64,000 nt of DNA from Gilvimarinus polysaccharolyticus (GCF_001187555.1 NZ_LFIJ01000001.1:176307-240306), one strand, 5' to 3'. Counted from the first letter of the stretch, positions 16,355-23,430 are shown. Notes: generated by a model not told the origin, from the sequence alone. Numbers and translations are program-made.

Positions 16355-19270
16355 ATGGGTAATAAATTAAACTTTAAAGCCGTGGCTGATGCTGCGCTTA
16401 ATTGTGCTGAGGCGGTGTGTAGTCACTGGGCACCGGACGGTAAAAAACAGGGCCATGAATGGGTGGCCCGTAATCCGGTGCGCGCCGATAACAGCGCCCG
16501 TAGCTTTAGCATTAACGTCAATACAGGGGTTTGGTGTGACTTTGCTACAGATGATAAGGGCGGTGATTTAATCGCCTTGGTGGCGTACCTAGAGCGCCTA
16601 GAACAAGGCGAAGCGTGTAAACGATTGGCGGCGTTTTTAGGTATGGATGCCAGCGACACTACAGCACCCCCACCAGTAAAAAGTAAACCGAAAAAGCCAG
16701 CCTTTGAGCCGGTCTATCCACCACCGGCAAGCGCCGCCAAAAGCTGCCCTAAAAAGCATTATCAGCTAGGTGATGCCTCGCACTATTGGGATTATTTAAG
16801 TGTAGCGGGTGCGCTGCTAATGCGTGTGGCGCGGTTTGATCGTACCGGTACCAATGGCGAGCGTAAAAAAGAATACCGGCCCACCAATTACGGTATTAAA
16901 AACGGTTACACCAAATGGCATTGGTTGCAACTGCCAGACAATCGCCCGCTTTATGGGCTAGAGAAATTCGCGCAATTTGATACGGCGTTACCCGTGGTGG
17001 TTGTCGAGGGTGAAAAAGCCGCTGATGCCGCCCGTTTGTTGTTTCCTGAGCGGCTTTGTATAACGTGGAGTGGTGGGAGTAAGGCCATAAGTAAAACCGA
17101 TTTTAAACCGCTTGCCGGTCGGGTGGTGTGGTATTGGCCTGATAACGATGATGCGGGCGCGGCAAGTATTGGCACATTACAAGCGGCGCTTAATGCCGTG
17201 GGTGTGGCAGGTTTTGAAGTGATAGACCTGGCAAGCTTTGGGGGTGATTGGCCTGATAAAGCTGATGCGGCTGACGCACTAGAGTTAGGCTTTACCCCTG
17301 AGCAACTGAACACCCTGATTGCTGATAACAAGCTATTAGTAACAAGTGAGGGTAAGGCCGCTAGTGCCACCCCTACCGCGCCAAAATCGCATAATAAGGC
17401 CGATAGTGAGGGGCCAGATAGTGCCGCGCCGTTTGGTTATACCGTTGACGATGGCGGCGTGTATTTTTATGACGCTAAAGCCGAAAAAAAGCGCCGTATA
17501 TGCTCGCGCCTTGATGTGCTGGCGTTGTCGCGTGATGGGTTAGGCTCGGGCCGTAACTGGGGTAAGTTGGTGCGCTTTTGTGACTATGACGGCGTTGAAA
17601 AGTTATGGAATATACCGGCGCGTTTGTTTGCGGCTGAAGGCGGCTCTGAGGTTGTGCGGGGTTTGCTTGATCGCGGGCTTGATATTGACAGCCACCGCGA
17701 AGCCAAGCGCAAAGTATTAGAGTATTTACAGGGCGGTGATATTAAAAGCCGTGTGTCTTTGGCTTATAAAATGGGCTGGCACCGTGGCAGCTTTGTATTA
17801 CCCGCTCGCACCGTAGGCGATAGCAAAGAGCCAGTAATGTATTACTCGGAAGGTGAGCCGCTGTGTAAGCTTTCAGAAGGTGGGACGCTAGAGCAATGGC
17901 GCGATAATGTGGCCAAGTATTGCGCGGGTAATCCGTTGGCGGTGTTTGCGGTATCGGCTGCGTTTTCTTCGCCATTGGTAGAGCTATTGGGTTACGAAAT
18001 AATGGGCTTTCACTTTCACGGGCCGTCTTCTTGGGGTAAGTCTACGCTGCTAAATGTTGCGAGTTCTATCTATGGCAAACCTGATGATTATAAAAAGACG
18101 TGGCGCGCCACTGATAACGCGCTAGAGGGTTTGGCGGCGGCGCACTCTGACCTATTGCTAGCTCTGGACGAAATCAACCAAGTTGACCCGCGCATTGTTG
18201 GTGAAGTGGTGTATATGCTCGGTAATGGTGAGGGTAAGTATCGGGCCAATGATCGCGGCCAAGCGGGCGGCAACCAACACCGTTGGCGCTTTACTTTTTT
18301 AAGCAATGGAGAAAAAACACTGGAGCAATACCTAACCGAGAGCGGCAAGTCTGTAACAGGTGGCCAAGAGATGCGCTTTCTCGGAATTAAAGCCAGCTTC
18401 CACCAAAATACATCTGATAGTAACCGTTATGGGGTGTTTAATACTGCACACGACTTTGACGGCGGCGCGGCGTTGTCTGAGTATTTACGCGAGGCTATGG
18501 CCAAGTATTACGGCACGGCCTTCCCTGCTTACCTGGAGGCGTTATTGTCTGCGGTTGAGGGTGATAAACGGGCGGCATTTTGTGAGCGCTTGGTGGCGAA
18601 AGTAAGCCGGTTTAAGCAAGGCCACTTAACCGCTAAGGCGGGTGGACAAGTGACTCGAGCGGCGACCAAGTTTGCGCTAGTAGGTGTGGCAGGTGAGCTG
18701 GCCACACACTTTGGTGTTACGGGCTGGCAAAAAGGCGAAGCCTTACGCGCCGCTGATGCGTGTTTTACATCGTGGATTGAAACCCGTGGGGGTGAAGGCA
18801 ACCTTGAAGATAAGCAAATGCTAGAGCATGTGCGCGAGACTCTTAGCAAGTACGGTGAAAGCCGCTTTAAACGCTGGGATTCGCCCACCGATGAAAGTAA
18901 GCGGATTATTGATAGTCACGTGCCAACTACCGCTGAGATGTGGGGTTATCGCCGTGAGGAAATCGACACCGACCCGCTAGAGGGGGATACCGCCGATGTG
19001 GTGTTTTATATTTACCCTGAGCACTTCCGGCGTAGTGTGTGCAAGGGTTGGGATCACAAGCGTATTGCACGGCTGTTGCGTGATCGTGGCGCGCTTATTC
19101 TGTCTGATACTGCCGTTAAAAAGGGGGAATTCTCGGTACCGTCGCCATTACCTAACAGCGGTAAAAAGCGGGTGCGAGTGTATAAAATCCGTAACTCTAT
19201 GTTGATGTGTGACGATGAAAGCGAAGCGTCACCAGAAGAACCGGCGCAAGATGTTAGCGCTAGTTTTTAA
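16355..19270 (+). CDS. P4 alpha-like primase/helicase (Toprim + DUF927)
   Basis: A 971-residue replication protein. Residues 1-100 resemble the primase N-terminal domain of such fusions (HEWVARNPVRADN, then GVWCDFATDDKGGDLIALVAYL). A Toprim domain follows near 210-280 with VVVVEGEKAAD and WYWPDNDDAG. From about 355 comes DUF927, with Walker A GPSSWGKST and Walker B LLLALDEI, i.e. a hexameric-helicase-type ATPase. The last 150 residues are probably DNA-binding. It would prime and unwind at the element's own origin, which fits the iteron clusters at both sides. Few virulent phage genes look like this; P4, PICIs and related islands do. Confidence 0.93.
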   Translation: MGNKLNFKAVADAALNCAEAVCSHWAPDGKKQGHEWVARNPVRADNSARSFSINVNTGVWCDFATDDKGGDLIALVAYLERLEQGEACKRLAAFLGMDASDTTAPPPVKSKPKKPAFEPVYPPPASAAKSCPKKHYQLGDASHYWDYLSVAGALLMRVARFDRTGTNGERKKEYRPTNYGIKNGYTKWHWLQLPDNRPLYGLEKFAQFDTALPVVVVEGEKAADAARLLFPERLCITWSGGSKAISKTDFKPLAGRVVWYWPDNDDAGAASIGTLQAALNAVGVAGFEVIDLASFGGDWPDKADAADALELGFTPEQLNTLIADNKLLVTSEGKAASATPTAPKSHNKADSEGPDSAAPFGYTVDDGGVYFYDAKAEKKRRICSRLDVLALSRDGLGSGRNWGKLVRFCDYDGVEKLWNIPARLFAAEGGSEVVRGLLDRGLDIDSHREAKRKVLEYLQGGDIKSRVSLAYKMGWHRGSFVLPARTVGDSKEPVMYYSEGEPLCKLSEGGTLEQWRDNVAKYCAGNPLAVFAVSAAFSSPLVELLGYEIMGFHFHGPSSWGKSTLLNVASSIYGKPDDYKKTWRATDNALEGLAAAHSDLLLALDEINQVDPRIVGEVVYMLGNGEGKYRANDRGQAGGNQHRWRFTFLSNGEKTLEQYLTESGKSVTGGQEMRFLGIKASFHQNTSDSNRYGVFNTAHDFDGGAALSEYLREAMAKYYGTAFPAYLEALLSAVEGDKRAAFCERLVAKVSRFKQGHLTAKAGGQVTRAATKFALVGVAGELATHFGVTGWQKGEALRAADACFTSWIETRGGEGNLEDKQMLEHVRETLSKYGESRFKRWDSPTDESKRIIDSHVPTTAEMWGYRREEIDTDPLEGDTADVVFYIYPEHFRRSVCKGWDHKRIARLLRDRGALILSDTAVKKGEFSVPSPLPNSGKKRVRVYKIRNSMLMCDDESEASPEEPAQDVSASF

Positions 19271-19274
19271 AAAA

Positions 19275-19294
19275 GGGCAGGTAAGTGCCTGCCC
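19275..19294 (-). terminator. Terminator for the minus-strand element operon
   Basis: GGGCAGG (19275-19281) pairs with CCTGCCC (19288-19294). Read on the minus strand the hairpin is followed by a run of six T, so it terminates the operon running from 20488 down to 19308. It also lies 5 nt after the primase stop codon and may work in both directions. Confidence 0.75.
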
Positions 19295-19307
19295 TAGCTT
19301 GCGGTAG

Positions 19308-19595
19308 TCAGTGCACGTAAATTATTGCCATTTTATTGCCGTACTTTTTCTTTAATAAATTTAATAACCGCATTGCATGATACTCGCGAAAAAAATAAGG
19401 CGAGCTTCGCTGCTTCAGTCGGTAGCTACCTGGGTGCCATAGGACGGTAAAGAGGTGGCCTTCAGGTGCAATAGGCGCTTGCATACTGTGGCGGTTTTGG
19501 TCGTATAGTTTTGTCTTTTCCTTTTTTAAAGCTCGCCGGTGCTTAGGTGTAATAATTTCTCGTATTGAATAGTTTTTCTCGCTGCATTGGCTCAT
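19308..19595 (-). CDS. Small basic hypothetical protein
   Basis: A 95-residue basic protein (MSQCSEKNYSIREIITPKHR) with no recognised domain. The middle reads GHLFTVLWHPGSYRLKQRSSPYFF and the end is rich in Lys. The start overlaps the upstream stop by 4 nt (ATGA) and is preceded by GAGG, which supports real translation. It is the last gene of the three-gene minus-strand operon and lies against the terminator at 19275-19294. Confidence 0.65.
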   Translation of the reverse strand: MSQCSEKNYSIREIITPKHRRALKKEKTKLYDQNRHSMQAPIAPEGHLFTVLWHPGSYRLKQRSSPYFFREYHAMRLLNLLKKKYGNKMAIIYVH

Positions 19596-19909
19596 GGTGT
19601 TACCTCGGGTAGTTGCTGGGTTGTGGCCTCGATACTCTGTAAATAATTCAGTTGATCGGTAAGCCCGCGCAATGTGGAGGCAAGCCCCAAATAGTTGCGG
19701 GTGTGAATGTTCAGGTATTCCGGTGTGTTGCCGCCTTCCGTCTGGCTGTCTTGCTCTAGTGTCAGACAGTCGTTAAGTAATCCCACCAAGGCGGTTAGGC
19801 GCTCGGTAACACAGCAATGGGCGTTGCTTACGCTGTCGGGTGTAAAGCGCCGGTGAATGTCGCCAGCGGGCGGTAGTAGTTCCTCTGGTGTGTTGGCTTC
19901 TGTTTTCAT
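19592..19909 (-). CDS. Small acidic hypothetical protein
   Basis: A 105-residue acidic, mostly helical protein (helices around VTERLTALVGLLNDCLTLEQ and NYLGLASTLRGLTDQLNYLQ). It has an AGGAG ribosome-binding site 9 nt before the ATG and ATGA coupling with the downstream gene. No known family was recognised. Its shape resembles small accessory proteins in phage-derived islands, but nothing more specific can be said. Confidence 0.65.
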   Translation of the reverse strand: MKTEANTPEELLPPAGDIHRRFTPDSVSNAHCCVTERLTALVGLLNDCLTLEQDSQTEGGNTPEYLNIHTRNYLGLASTLRGLTDQLNYLQSIEATTQQLPEVTP

Positions 19910-19927
19910 AGTGTCGTGCTCCTGTGG

Positions 19928-20488
19928 TTAGGCAAAGCATGCCTTGCTGGTTTTAATAAACGGTTTAGTGAATGCGCCGGCCAATAGTTCACGGGCGGCT
20001 TGTGCGGTGTTGTAGTCGGTAAAGTAAGCCTCTACCGCTAATTGATCGCGTAACTTGGTGTTGCTGGTAAGGCGTTCGTCTATGCGCACGGTGTACACAA
20101 CACGGGCGGTGCGGTTATTGGTGGCGTTGATTAACCTGGCAGCCTTCACTTTGGCCCATGCTTGGCGCATTGCTTGCGCAATAAAAGCCTTAGCTGAGTA
20201 ACCATAACGCTTGGCGGCGCGGCGGGCGGTTGTCCATGCGTCTGCCATTACAGCGCGGGCGGTGGCGTTGGTGCGGGCTGGCTCGGTTACGGTAGGCTCT
20301 TTACCGCCTGACCAAACAAAAGCGCTATAGGCTTTATACAGGGCGGCAAGCTCGGGCGCGGTAGCTGCAATGGCTTGCAGGCGTGTGGCGTTGTCACGGC
20401 CTTTGTAGTAGCTGGGGCCGCTGCTGTATTCATACGTCCAGTCGTGGGCTTGTAGCTGCTTCAGATAATCGTTTTGTGTTGTGCTCAT
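19928..20488 (-). CDS. Hypothetical protein, first gene of the minus-strand element operon
   Basis: A 186-residue protein starting MSTTQNDYLKQLQAHDW at the ATG at 20486-20488, 11 nt after AAGG; a GTG three codons upstream is less well placed. It is Ala-rich and alpha-helical (TARAVMADAWTTARRAAKRYGYSAKAFIAQAMRQAWAKVKAA) in the middle. No family was recognised. It is transcribed divergently from the XRE gene across the palindromic operator, so it is probably repressed by that protein and part of the element's regulated set. Confidence 0.7.
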   Translation of the reverse strand: MSTTQNDYLKQLQAHDWTYEYSSGPSYYKGRDNATRLQAIAATAPELAALYKAYSAFVWSGGKEPTVTEPARTNATARAVMADAWTTARRAAKRYGYSAKAFIAQAMRQAWAKVKAARLINATNNRTARVVYTVRIDERLTSNTKLRDQLAVEAYFTDYNTAQAARELLAGAFTKPFIKTSKACFA

Positions 20489-20518
20489 GTTGTGCACGCC
20501 TTGTTTTTGTAACCATTA

Positions 20519-20576
20519 AGCGTAATAATAATACGGTGTAGCGTAAGTATCAATATATAATTACGCTAAAGCGTAA
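20519..20576. promoter_or_regulatory. XRE operator: repeated AGCGTAA sites in a divergent promoter
   Basis: Within the 106-nt divergent gap lie AGCGTAA at 20519-20525 and 20540-20546, and the 16-bp palindrome TTACGCT-AA-AGCGTAA at 20561-20576. Half-sites occur at roughly 21- to 30-nt steps, ending 18 nt before the XRE start codon. This is typical of an autoregulated lambda-type repressor switch that controls both directions. Confidence 0.7.
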
Positions 20577-20594
20577 ATAAATTACGGTGAAGTT

Positions 20595-20810
20595 ATGACA
20601 AGTGCACAATGTAGGATGGCTCGCGCTGGGCTTGGCTGGTCGGGTAAAGATTTATGCGAGGCGGCGGGGGTGCGTACAGCGACAATAAGCGCGTTTGAAA
20701 AAGGCGGCGCGGCCCTTACCACTACGGTGGATAAGCTAAGGCAGGCGCTATTAAATACCGGTCGTGTGACCTTTGACGGTGAGCACTGCGTAACGGTTAC
20801 CCCTGAGTAA
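20595..20810 (+). CDS. XRE-family helix-turn-helix repressor
   Basis: A 71-residue Cro/C1-type DNA-binding protein. The HTH is seen in LCEAAGVRTATISAFEKG, with the usual helix-four segment TTVDKLRQALLNTG and a short C-terminal strand (RVTFDGEHCVTV). There is no oligomerisation or protease domain. The palindromic AGCGTAA operator lies directly upstream, so autoregulation and control of the divergent operon are likely. Confidence 0.88.
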   Translation: MTSAQCRMARAGLGWSGKDLCEAAGVRTATISAFEKGGAALTTTVDKLRQALLNTGRVTFDGEHCVTVTPE

Positions 20811-20984
20811 TTGCTCCGTGTGGCCTGCCTAACCTGCCTGCTGTATTGCCTAAACCTTCCACCTTTCCCACCTGCCGTTACCGTGTGAGCTATCCAGCTT
20901 AGGCGGTGGCGCATTATCAATACACGGTGTTTTGTTCGTATAAACGCAGTGCTTGGTGGTTTTGTGTACGATCTTAGCTTAAAT

Positions 20985-21097
20985 GTAACGTAGGTAACGG
21001 GTGGCCAATCTGTACCCGTTACACCTCGGTAAGCTCGTAACCTATTGATATTTATAGGGTATATATTTGTTGTAACGGGTGTAACGTATGTAACGTT
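20985..21097. repeat. Right iteron cluster (GTAACGGGT)
   Basis: Three copies of GTAACGGGT or its complement lie at 20994-21002, 21014-21022 and 21072-21080, with related GTAACG steps at 20985 and 21081-21097. The segment starting at 20981 is the reverse complement of the left segment at 14219-14241 with one mismatch over 23 bases. The two clusters are 6.6 kb apart on either side of the replication gene, like P4 ori and crr. Confidence 0.65.
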
Positions 21098-21427
21098 ACT
21101 ATTTTCCGCGTCTGGCTCCCACCCCCTTTAATACACCATTAACCCGCGCCACAAGCGGCGGCTTGTGCTGGTCTGTAGTTGCTTTCAGGTGTAAGGGTAA
21201 GGGCTTTTGCTTTTGGTGTGTTGGCTGTACCTGCTGGCGTTGCGTGGGCTTTGTGTGTGGTGCTCTGGTGAGTGGTGTCACGGCTTGTATTTGGCTTGCC
21301 GGTGGGTGTACTGGTACCCCGTGGGGGTGGTTAAAAGTTTGGGGGGCTGGTGCCGGACACCGCACCCTAAATGAACTTTATGCGAGGCTCAAATTTTATA
21401 GGGGGGGTATACCCAAAACCTTGGAGC

Positions 21428-21502
21428 CCTTCAGGTGGACACCCCCCACTTCAGGGTAATTTTTATGTGTGAGTAATTGAAAAGGAATTCACCACCTGAA
21501 GG
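21428..21502. repeat. Inverted repeat with 53-nt spacer
   Basis: CCTTCAGGTGG (21428-21438) and CCACCTGAAGG (21492-21502) are perfect complements over 11 bp. The spacer contains a C6 run and the flank a G7 and a G6 run, so a larger paired RNA or cruciform is possible. No gene or reverse transcriptase is nearby. Function unknown. Confidence 0.45.
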
Positions 21503-21752
21503 CCACCGGAGGGGGGTAGTTGTTAATCTAGCAGGCGTTAGCAACCTAGACCGCGCCCAATCTCACTTACAGAAAATTTACCCTTTAACGAATTCTGTTA
21601 AGTGGTTTGGTTAAGTGGGCGGCTGGCAGGTTTGGGGCACGACCATATATAGGGGGTATCACTGAGTTGGTGGGGGCATTTTTGGGGGCATAAAATAATT
21701 TATTTTTGTTGAGTGGTTGCGGTTTCTGGCCTGCACGGCGTTTATCTAGTGA

Positions 21753-21765
21753 GGCCTTGGCACCA
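21753..21765 (+). other. Candidate right attachment site (tRNA-Leu 3' end copy)
   Basis: GGCCTTGGCACCA matches the last 14 bases of tRNA-Leu (12755-12768) except for one missing G. A strong terminator follows within 6 nt, as expected for the original downstream flank of a tRNA gene. A one-base loss would make the site imperfect for excision, which suggests an old or locked insertion. Confidence 0.5.
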
Positions 21766-21770
21766 AATAA

Positions 21771-21802
21771 AAAAAGCTCTTCACGTAAGTGAAGGGCTTT
21801 TT
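21771..21802. terminator. Bidirectional intrinsic terminator
   Basis: AAAAAGCTCTTCAC (21771-21784) pairs with GTGAAGGGCTTTTT (21789-21802) over 14 bp with one G-T wobble and a GTAA loop, with A and T runs on the two sides. It probably was the native terminator of tRNA-Leu before insertion and now also ends the minus-strand transcript of the phosphopantetheinyl transferase gene. Confidence 0.85.
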
Positions 21803-21865
21803 TTATTTGTCTCAAAGCCTTGCGTGAGGGAATACTCGAGCCAATAGGTTTTTTAGCCTAGCGCT

Positions 21866-22588
21866 TTAATTTAGGTTGCTTAAACGCTTGATTGTAGGAG
21901 GTTGGGGGCTGCTGGTGGGGCAAGCAAACGCTAGGTGGCAACTAGAACCCAACTGGGGCGTGAGGTTCCAATAATGAAATTGCCACTGATCATCGGCAGT
22001 TAATAACTCCGGCTCAATAATGGCGGTGATGGGGTCTATGAGCTGATTAAAGCGCACTCGCGCTAAGCCTTCAGAAATTCCTGTTCCTCGGGCTTTAAAA
22101 AAAGCCTCTTTAAGGGTCCAGAGTTTATAAAATTGATCTTGCAGGGCCTGGCCTTGCAGGTTTTTTAAGTGATGATATTCGCTGCGGTGAAAGTAGTGAC
22201 GAGCGATGTTGATAGCGTCTCGCGGTTTGTGCGGCTGCTCTATATCAAGTCCCACAGGGGAGTGATCACTCACTGCAAGTGCAAGCCATTGGTTGCTGTG
22301 GGTTAGATTGAAGTGCAAGTTACAGTTGGTATCGTTCAGTTGGGGCTTACCGCCCGCGGCGATACTAAACTGTAATTGCTTAGGGGCTAGCTGACAGTGC
22401 TGGGAAAGCTGCCGGCGCATTAGTGCTCGACCGAGCAGGTAGTTGTGCTGGGCTTGCGGTGATTGAAAGCGTTGCAGGCGTTCGTGTTCGGCCGGGCTTA
22501 GCCAAGCTTTGGCTGTTTGTAGTACAGGGCTCAGGGGTGGAATGTCGACGCTATGCAGAAGGTAAATGGCCGCCGGTTGCTGGCTCAT
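21866..22588 (-). CDS. 4'-phosphopantetheinyl transferase, Sfp type
   Basis: Transfers the phosphopantetheine arm of CoA to carrier proteins. The 240 residues have the Sfp-type pseudodimer with signatures GRALMR, GGKPQL, NLTHS, the metal-binding VGLDIE and the C-terminal FYKLWTLKEAFFKARG. Its likely substrates are the three ACPs of the neighbouring pigment locus. It overlaps the upstream dehydratase gene by 4 nt (ATGA), so the two form an operon. Confidence 0.95.
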   Translation of the reverse strand: MSQQPAAIYLLHSVDIPPLSPVLQTAKAWLSPAEHERLQRFQSPQAQHNYLLGRALMRRQLSQHCQLAPKQLQFSIAAGGKPQLNDTNCNLHFNLTHSNQWLALAVSDHSPVGLDIEQPHKPRDAINIARHYFHRSEYHHLKNLQGQALQDQFYKLWTLKEAFFKARGTGISEGLARVRFNQLIDPITAIIEPELLTADDQWQFHYWNLTPQLGSSCHLAFACPTSSPQPPTIKRLSNLN

Positions 22589-23037
22589 AAGGCGGGCTCA
22601 TCGTGGTTGATAACGGCGGTGATTTGGCCGCTAAGAATGGTGCCTTGAGGGCCGCTAAGGCAAAACTCGTACAGCGAGCTATCGTTGTTCTGCACCAATT
22701 TACGCGCATTAATGTGCAACTCACCGGGGCTTTCATCAAGCTGTTGGGCCAAGGCTTTAAGTTTAGACGCTACGGCGATAAACCCTCGGGCTGGGGCGTT
22801 TTGTTGCGGCGCGCAAAGCCTAGCGTGGGCAGCCATCGCTTGCGCGGCATATTCGACGCCGGCAAACACCGATAATACCCCCTCAATGCGCAGCGGGTTG
22901 TCGCTTTGGGTGTGACGCGTAGCGGTACATTGAATATTATCGGCATCCCAGCCGGTGATACAATCGAGCAGTATCATTGGCTCGGCATGAGGCAGTAGTG
23001 CGGCAAGTTGCTGTTTGCTGATCGGTGTTGAAGTCAT
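22585..23037 (-). CDS. Hotdog-fold beta-hydroxyacyl-ACP dehydratase (ApeP-like)
   Basis: A 150-residue single-hotdog protein that starts with LAALLPHAEPMILLDCITGWD, the FabZ/ApeP-type opening, and has GVLSVFAGVEYAAQAMAAHARL where these proteins carry the long central helix; a Glu sits in the helix as in dehydratases. A second protein of this type is encoded at 46328-46810 in the aryl polyene operon. Together with the FabA-like partner at 23092 it may form a second heteromeric dehydratase for the resorcinol half. It lies 54 nt from that divergent gene. Confidence 0.8.
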   Translation of the reverse strand: MTSTPISKQQLAALLPHAEPMILLDCITGWDADNIQCTATRHTQSDNPLRIEGVLSVFAGVEYAAQAMAAHARLCAPQQNAPARGFIAVASKLKALAQQLDESPGELHINARKLVQNNDSSLYEFCLSGPQGTILSGQITAVINHDEPAL

Positions 23038-23091
23038 TTAAGGTCGTTAAACAAATGTTAATGGTGACTCTTTTACGGAGCGGTTAAGTAC

Positions 23092-23430
23092 ATGTTAACG
23101 CAATTTAGTGTGACCGACACAGCCCCCTGTGTACAGGGGCATTTCCCGGGGATGCCGGTAGTGCCGGGTGCTTTTTTACTGGCTAAGCTGCATGAATGTT
23201 TGCTGCAGCGCTATCCCGGCTGGGCTTTGATTGAGTTGAAAAAAGTAAAGTTCTTAATGCCGTTATTGCCGGGGGCAAACGCGCAGATAAGCGTAGATGA
23301 TAACGCTTGGCCTCGCGTCAAGTTGCGTATTAGTTGCGCCGATCAACGGCTGCTGGAGGCCTCGGGGACAATGTTTGCCTCCGGCTCCTCGGCGGCGGGA
23401 GCCTCGACTGAAGGCGAGCCCTTGGGGTAG
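23092..23430 (+). CDS. FabA/ApeI-like hotdog dehydratase
   Basis: A 112-residue hotdog protein. VQGHFPGMPVVPGAFLLAKLHECLL is the FabA/FabZ active-site pattern (His then Gly-Pro-Val-Pro-Gly turn). It resembles the ApeI-type protein encoded at 36312. ApeI works with ApeP as a heterodimer, and here a second ApeP-like gene is divergent at 22585-23037, so a second I:P-type pair is likely. Its last 88 nt overlap the convergent gene at 23343-23846, so the Ser/Gly-rich C-terminal tail may be unstructured. Confidence 0.75.
   Translation: MLTQFSVTDTAPCVQGHFPGMPVVPGAFLLAKLHECLLQRYPGWALIELKKVKFLMPLLPGANAQISVDDNAWPRVKLRISCADQRLLEASGTMFASGSSAAGASTEGEPLG

Larger units (their letters stand above)
12769..21765 (+). 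mobile_element. 9-kb tRNA-Leu-integrated satellite/PICI-like element
   Basis: The element begins at the 3' end of tRNA-Leu and ends at GGCCTTGGCACCA (21753-21765), a copy of the tRNA end GGCCTTGGGCACCA (12755-12768) with one G missing. It holds a P4-type integrase next to the tRNA, an AlpA-like regulator, a P4-alpha-like primase/helicase, unknown small proteins, a divergent XRE repressor and two clusters of GTAACGGGT iterons. A 15-bp repeat (GGTGGGGGCATTTTT) occurs at 12913-12927 and 21669-21683. No capsid, terminase, portal or conjugation genes are seen, so it would depend on a helper for transfer. The right border is inferred from an imperfect repeat. Confidence 0.75.
20811..21865. other. 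One-kilobase gene-poor right end of the element
   Basis: No reliable gene was found in about 1 kb. It contains the right iteron cluster (20985-21097), an 11-bp inverted repeat (21428-21502), two GGGGGCAT sites (21669-21693), the candidate right attachment site (21753-21765) and a strong terminator (21771-21802). Two overlapping frames (21163-21459 plus; 21099-21365 minus) have low-complexity Cys/Trp/Gly- or Pro/His/Gln-rich products and are not convincing. The minus-strand frame ends in VARVNGVLKGVGARRGK and is the better of the two. Confidence 0.5.

Noticed and set aside
21099-21459. Two overlapping frames on opposite strands in the element's right end
   Set aside because: The plus-strand product is Cys/Trp/Gly-rich and the minus-strand product Pro/His/Gln-rich, as expected for a GC-skewed non-coding region. 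The minus one has a plausible C-terminus but no ribosome site was evident.
21100-21560. CRISPR array or retron in the gene-poor right end
   Set aside because: No regularly spaced repeats and no Cas or reverse transcriptase gene nearby; the inverted repeat occurs once.
12769-21765. Possible full prophage
   Set aside because: No terminase, portal, capsid, tail or lysis gene is present in 9 kb; integrase, AlpA and primase alone point to a satellite or island.
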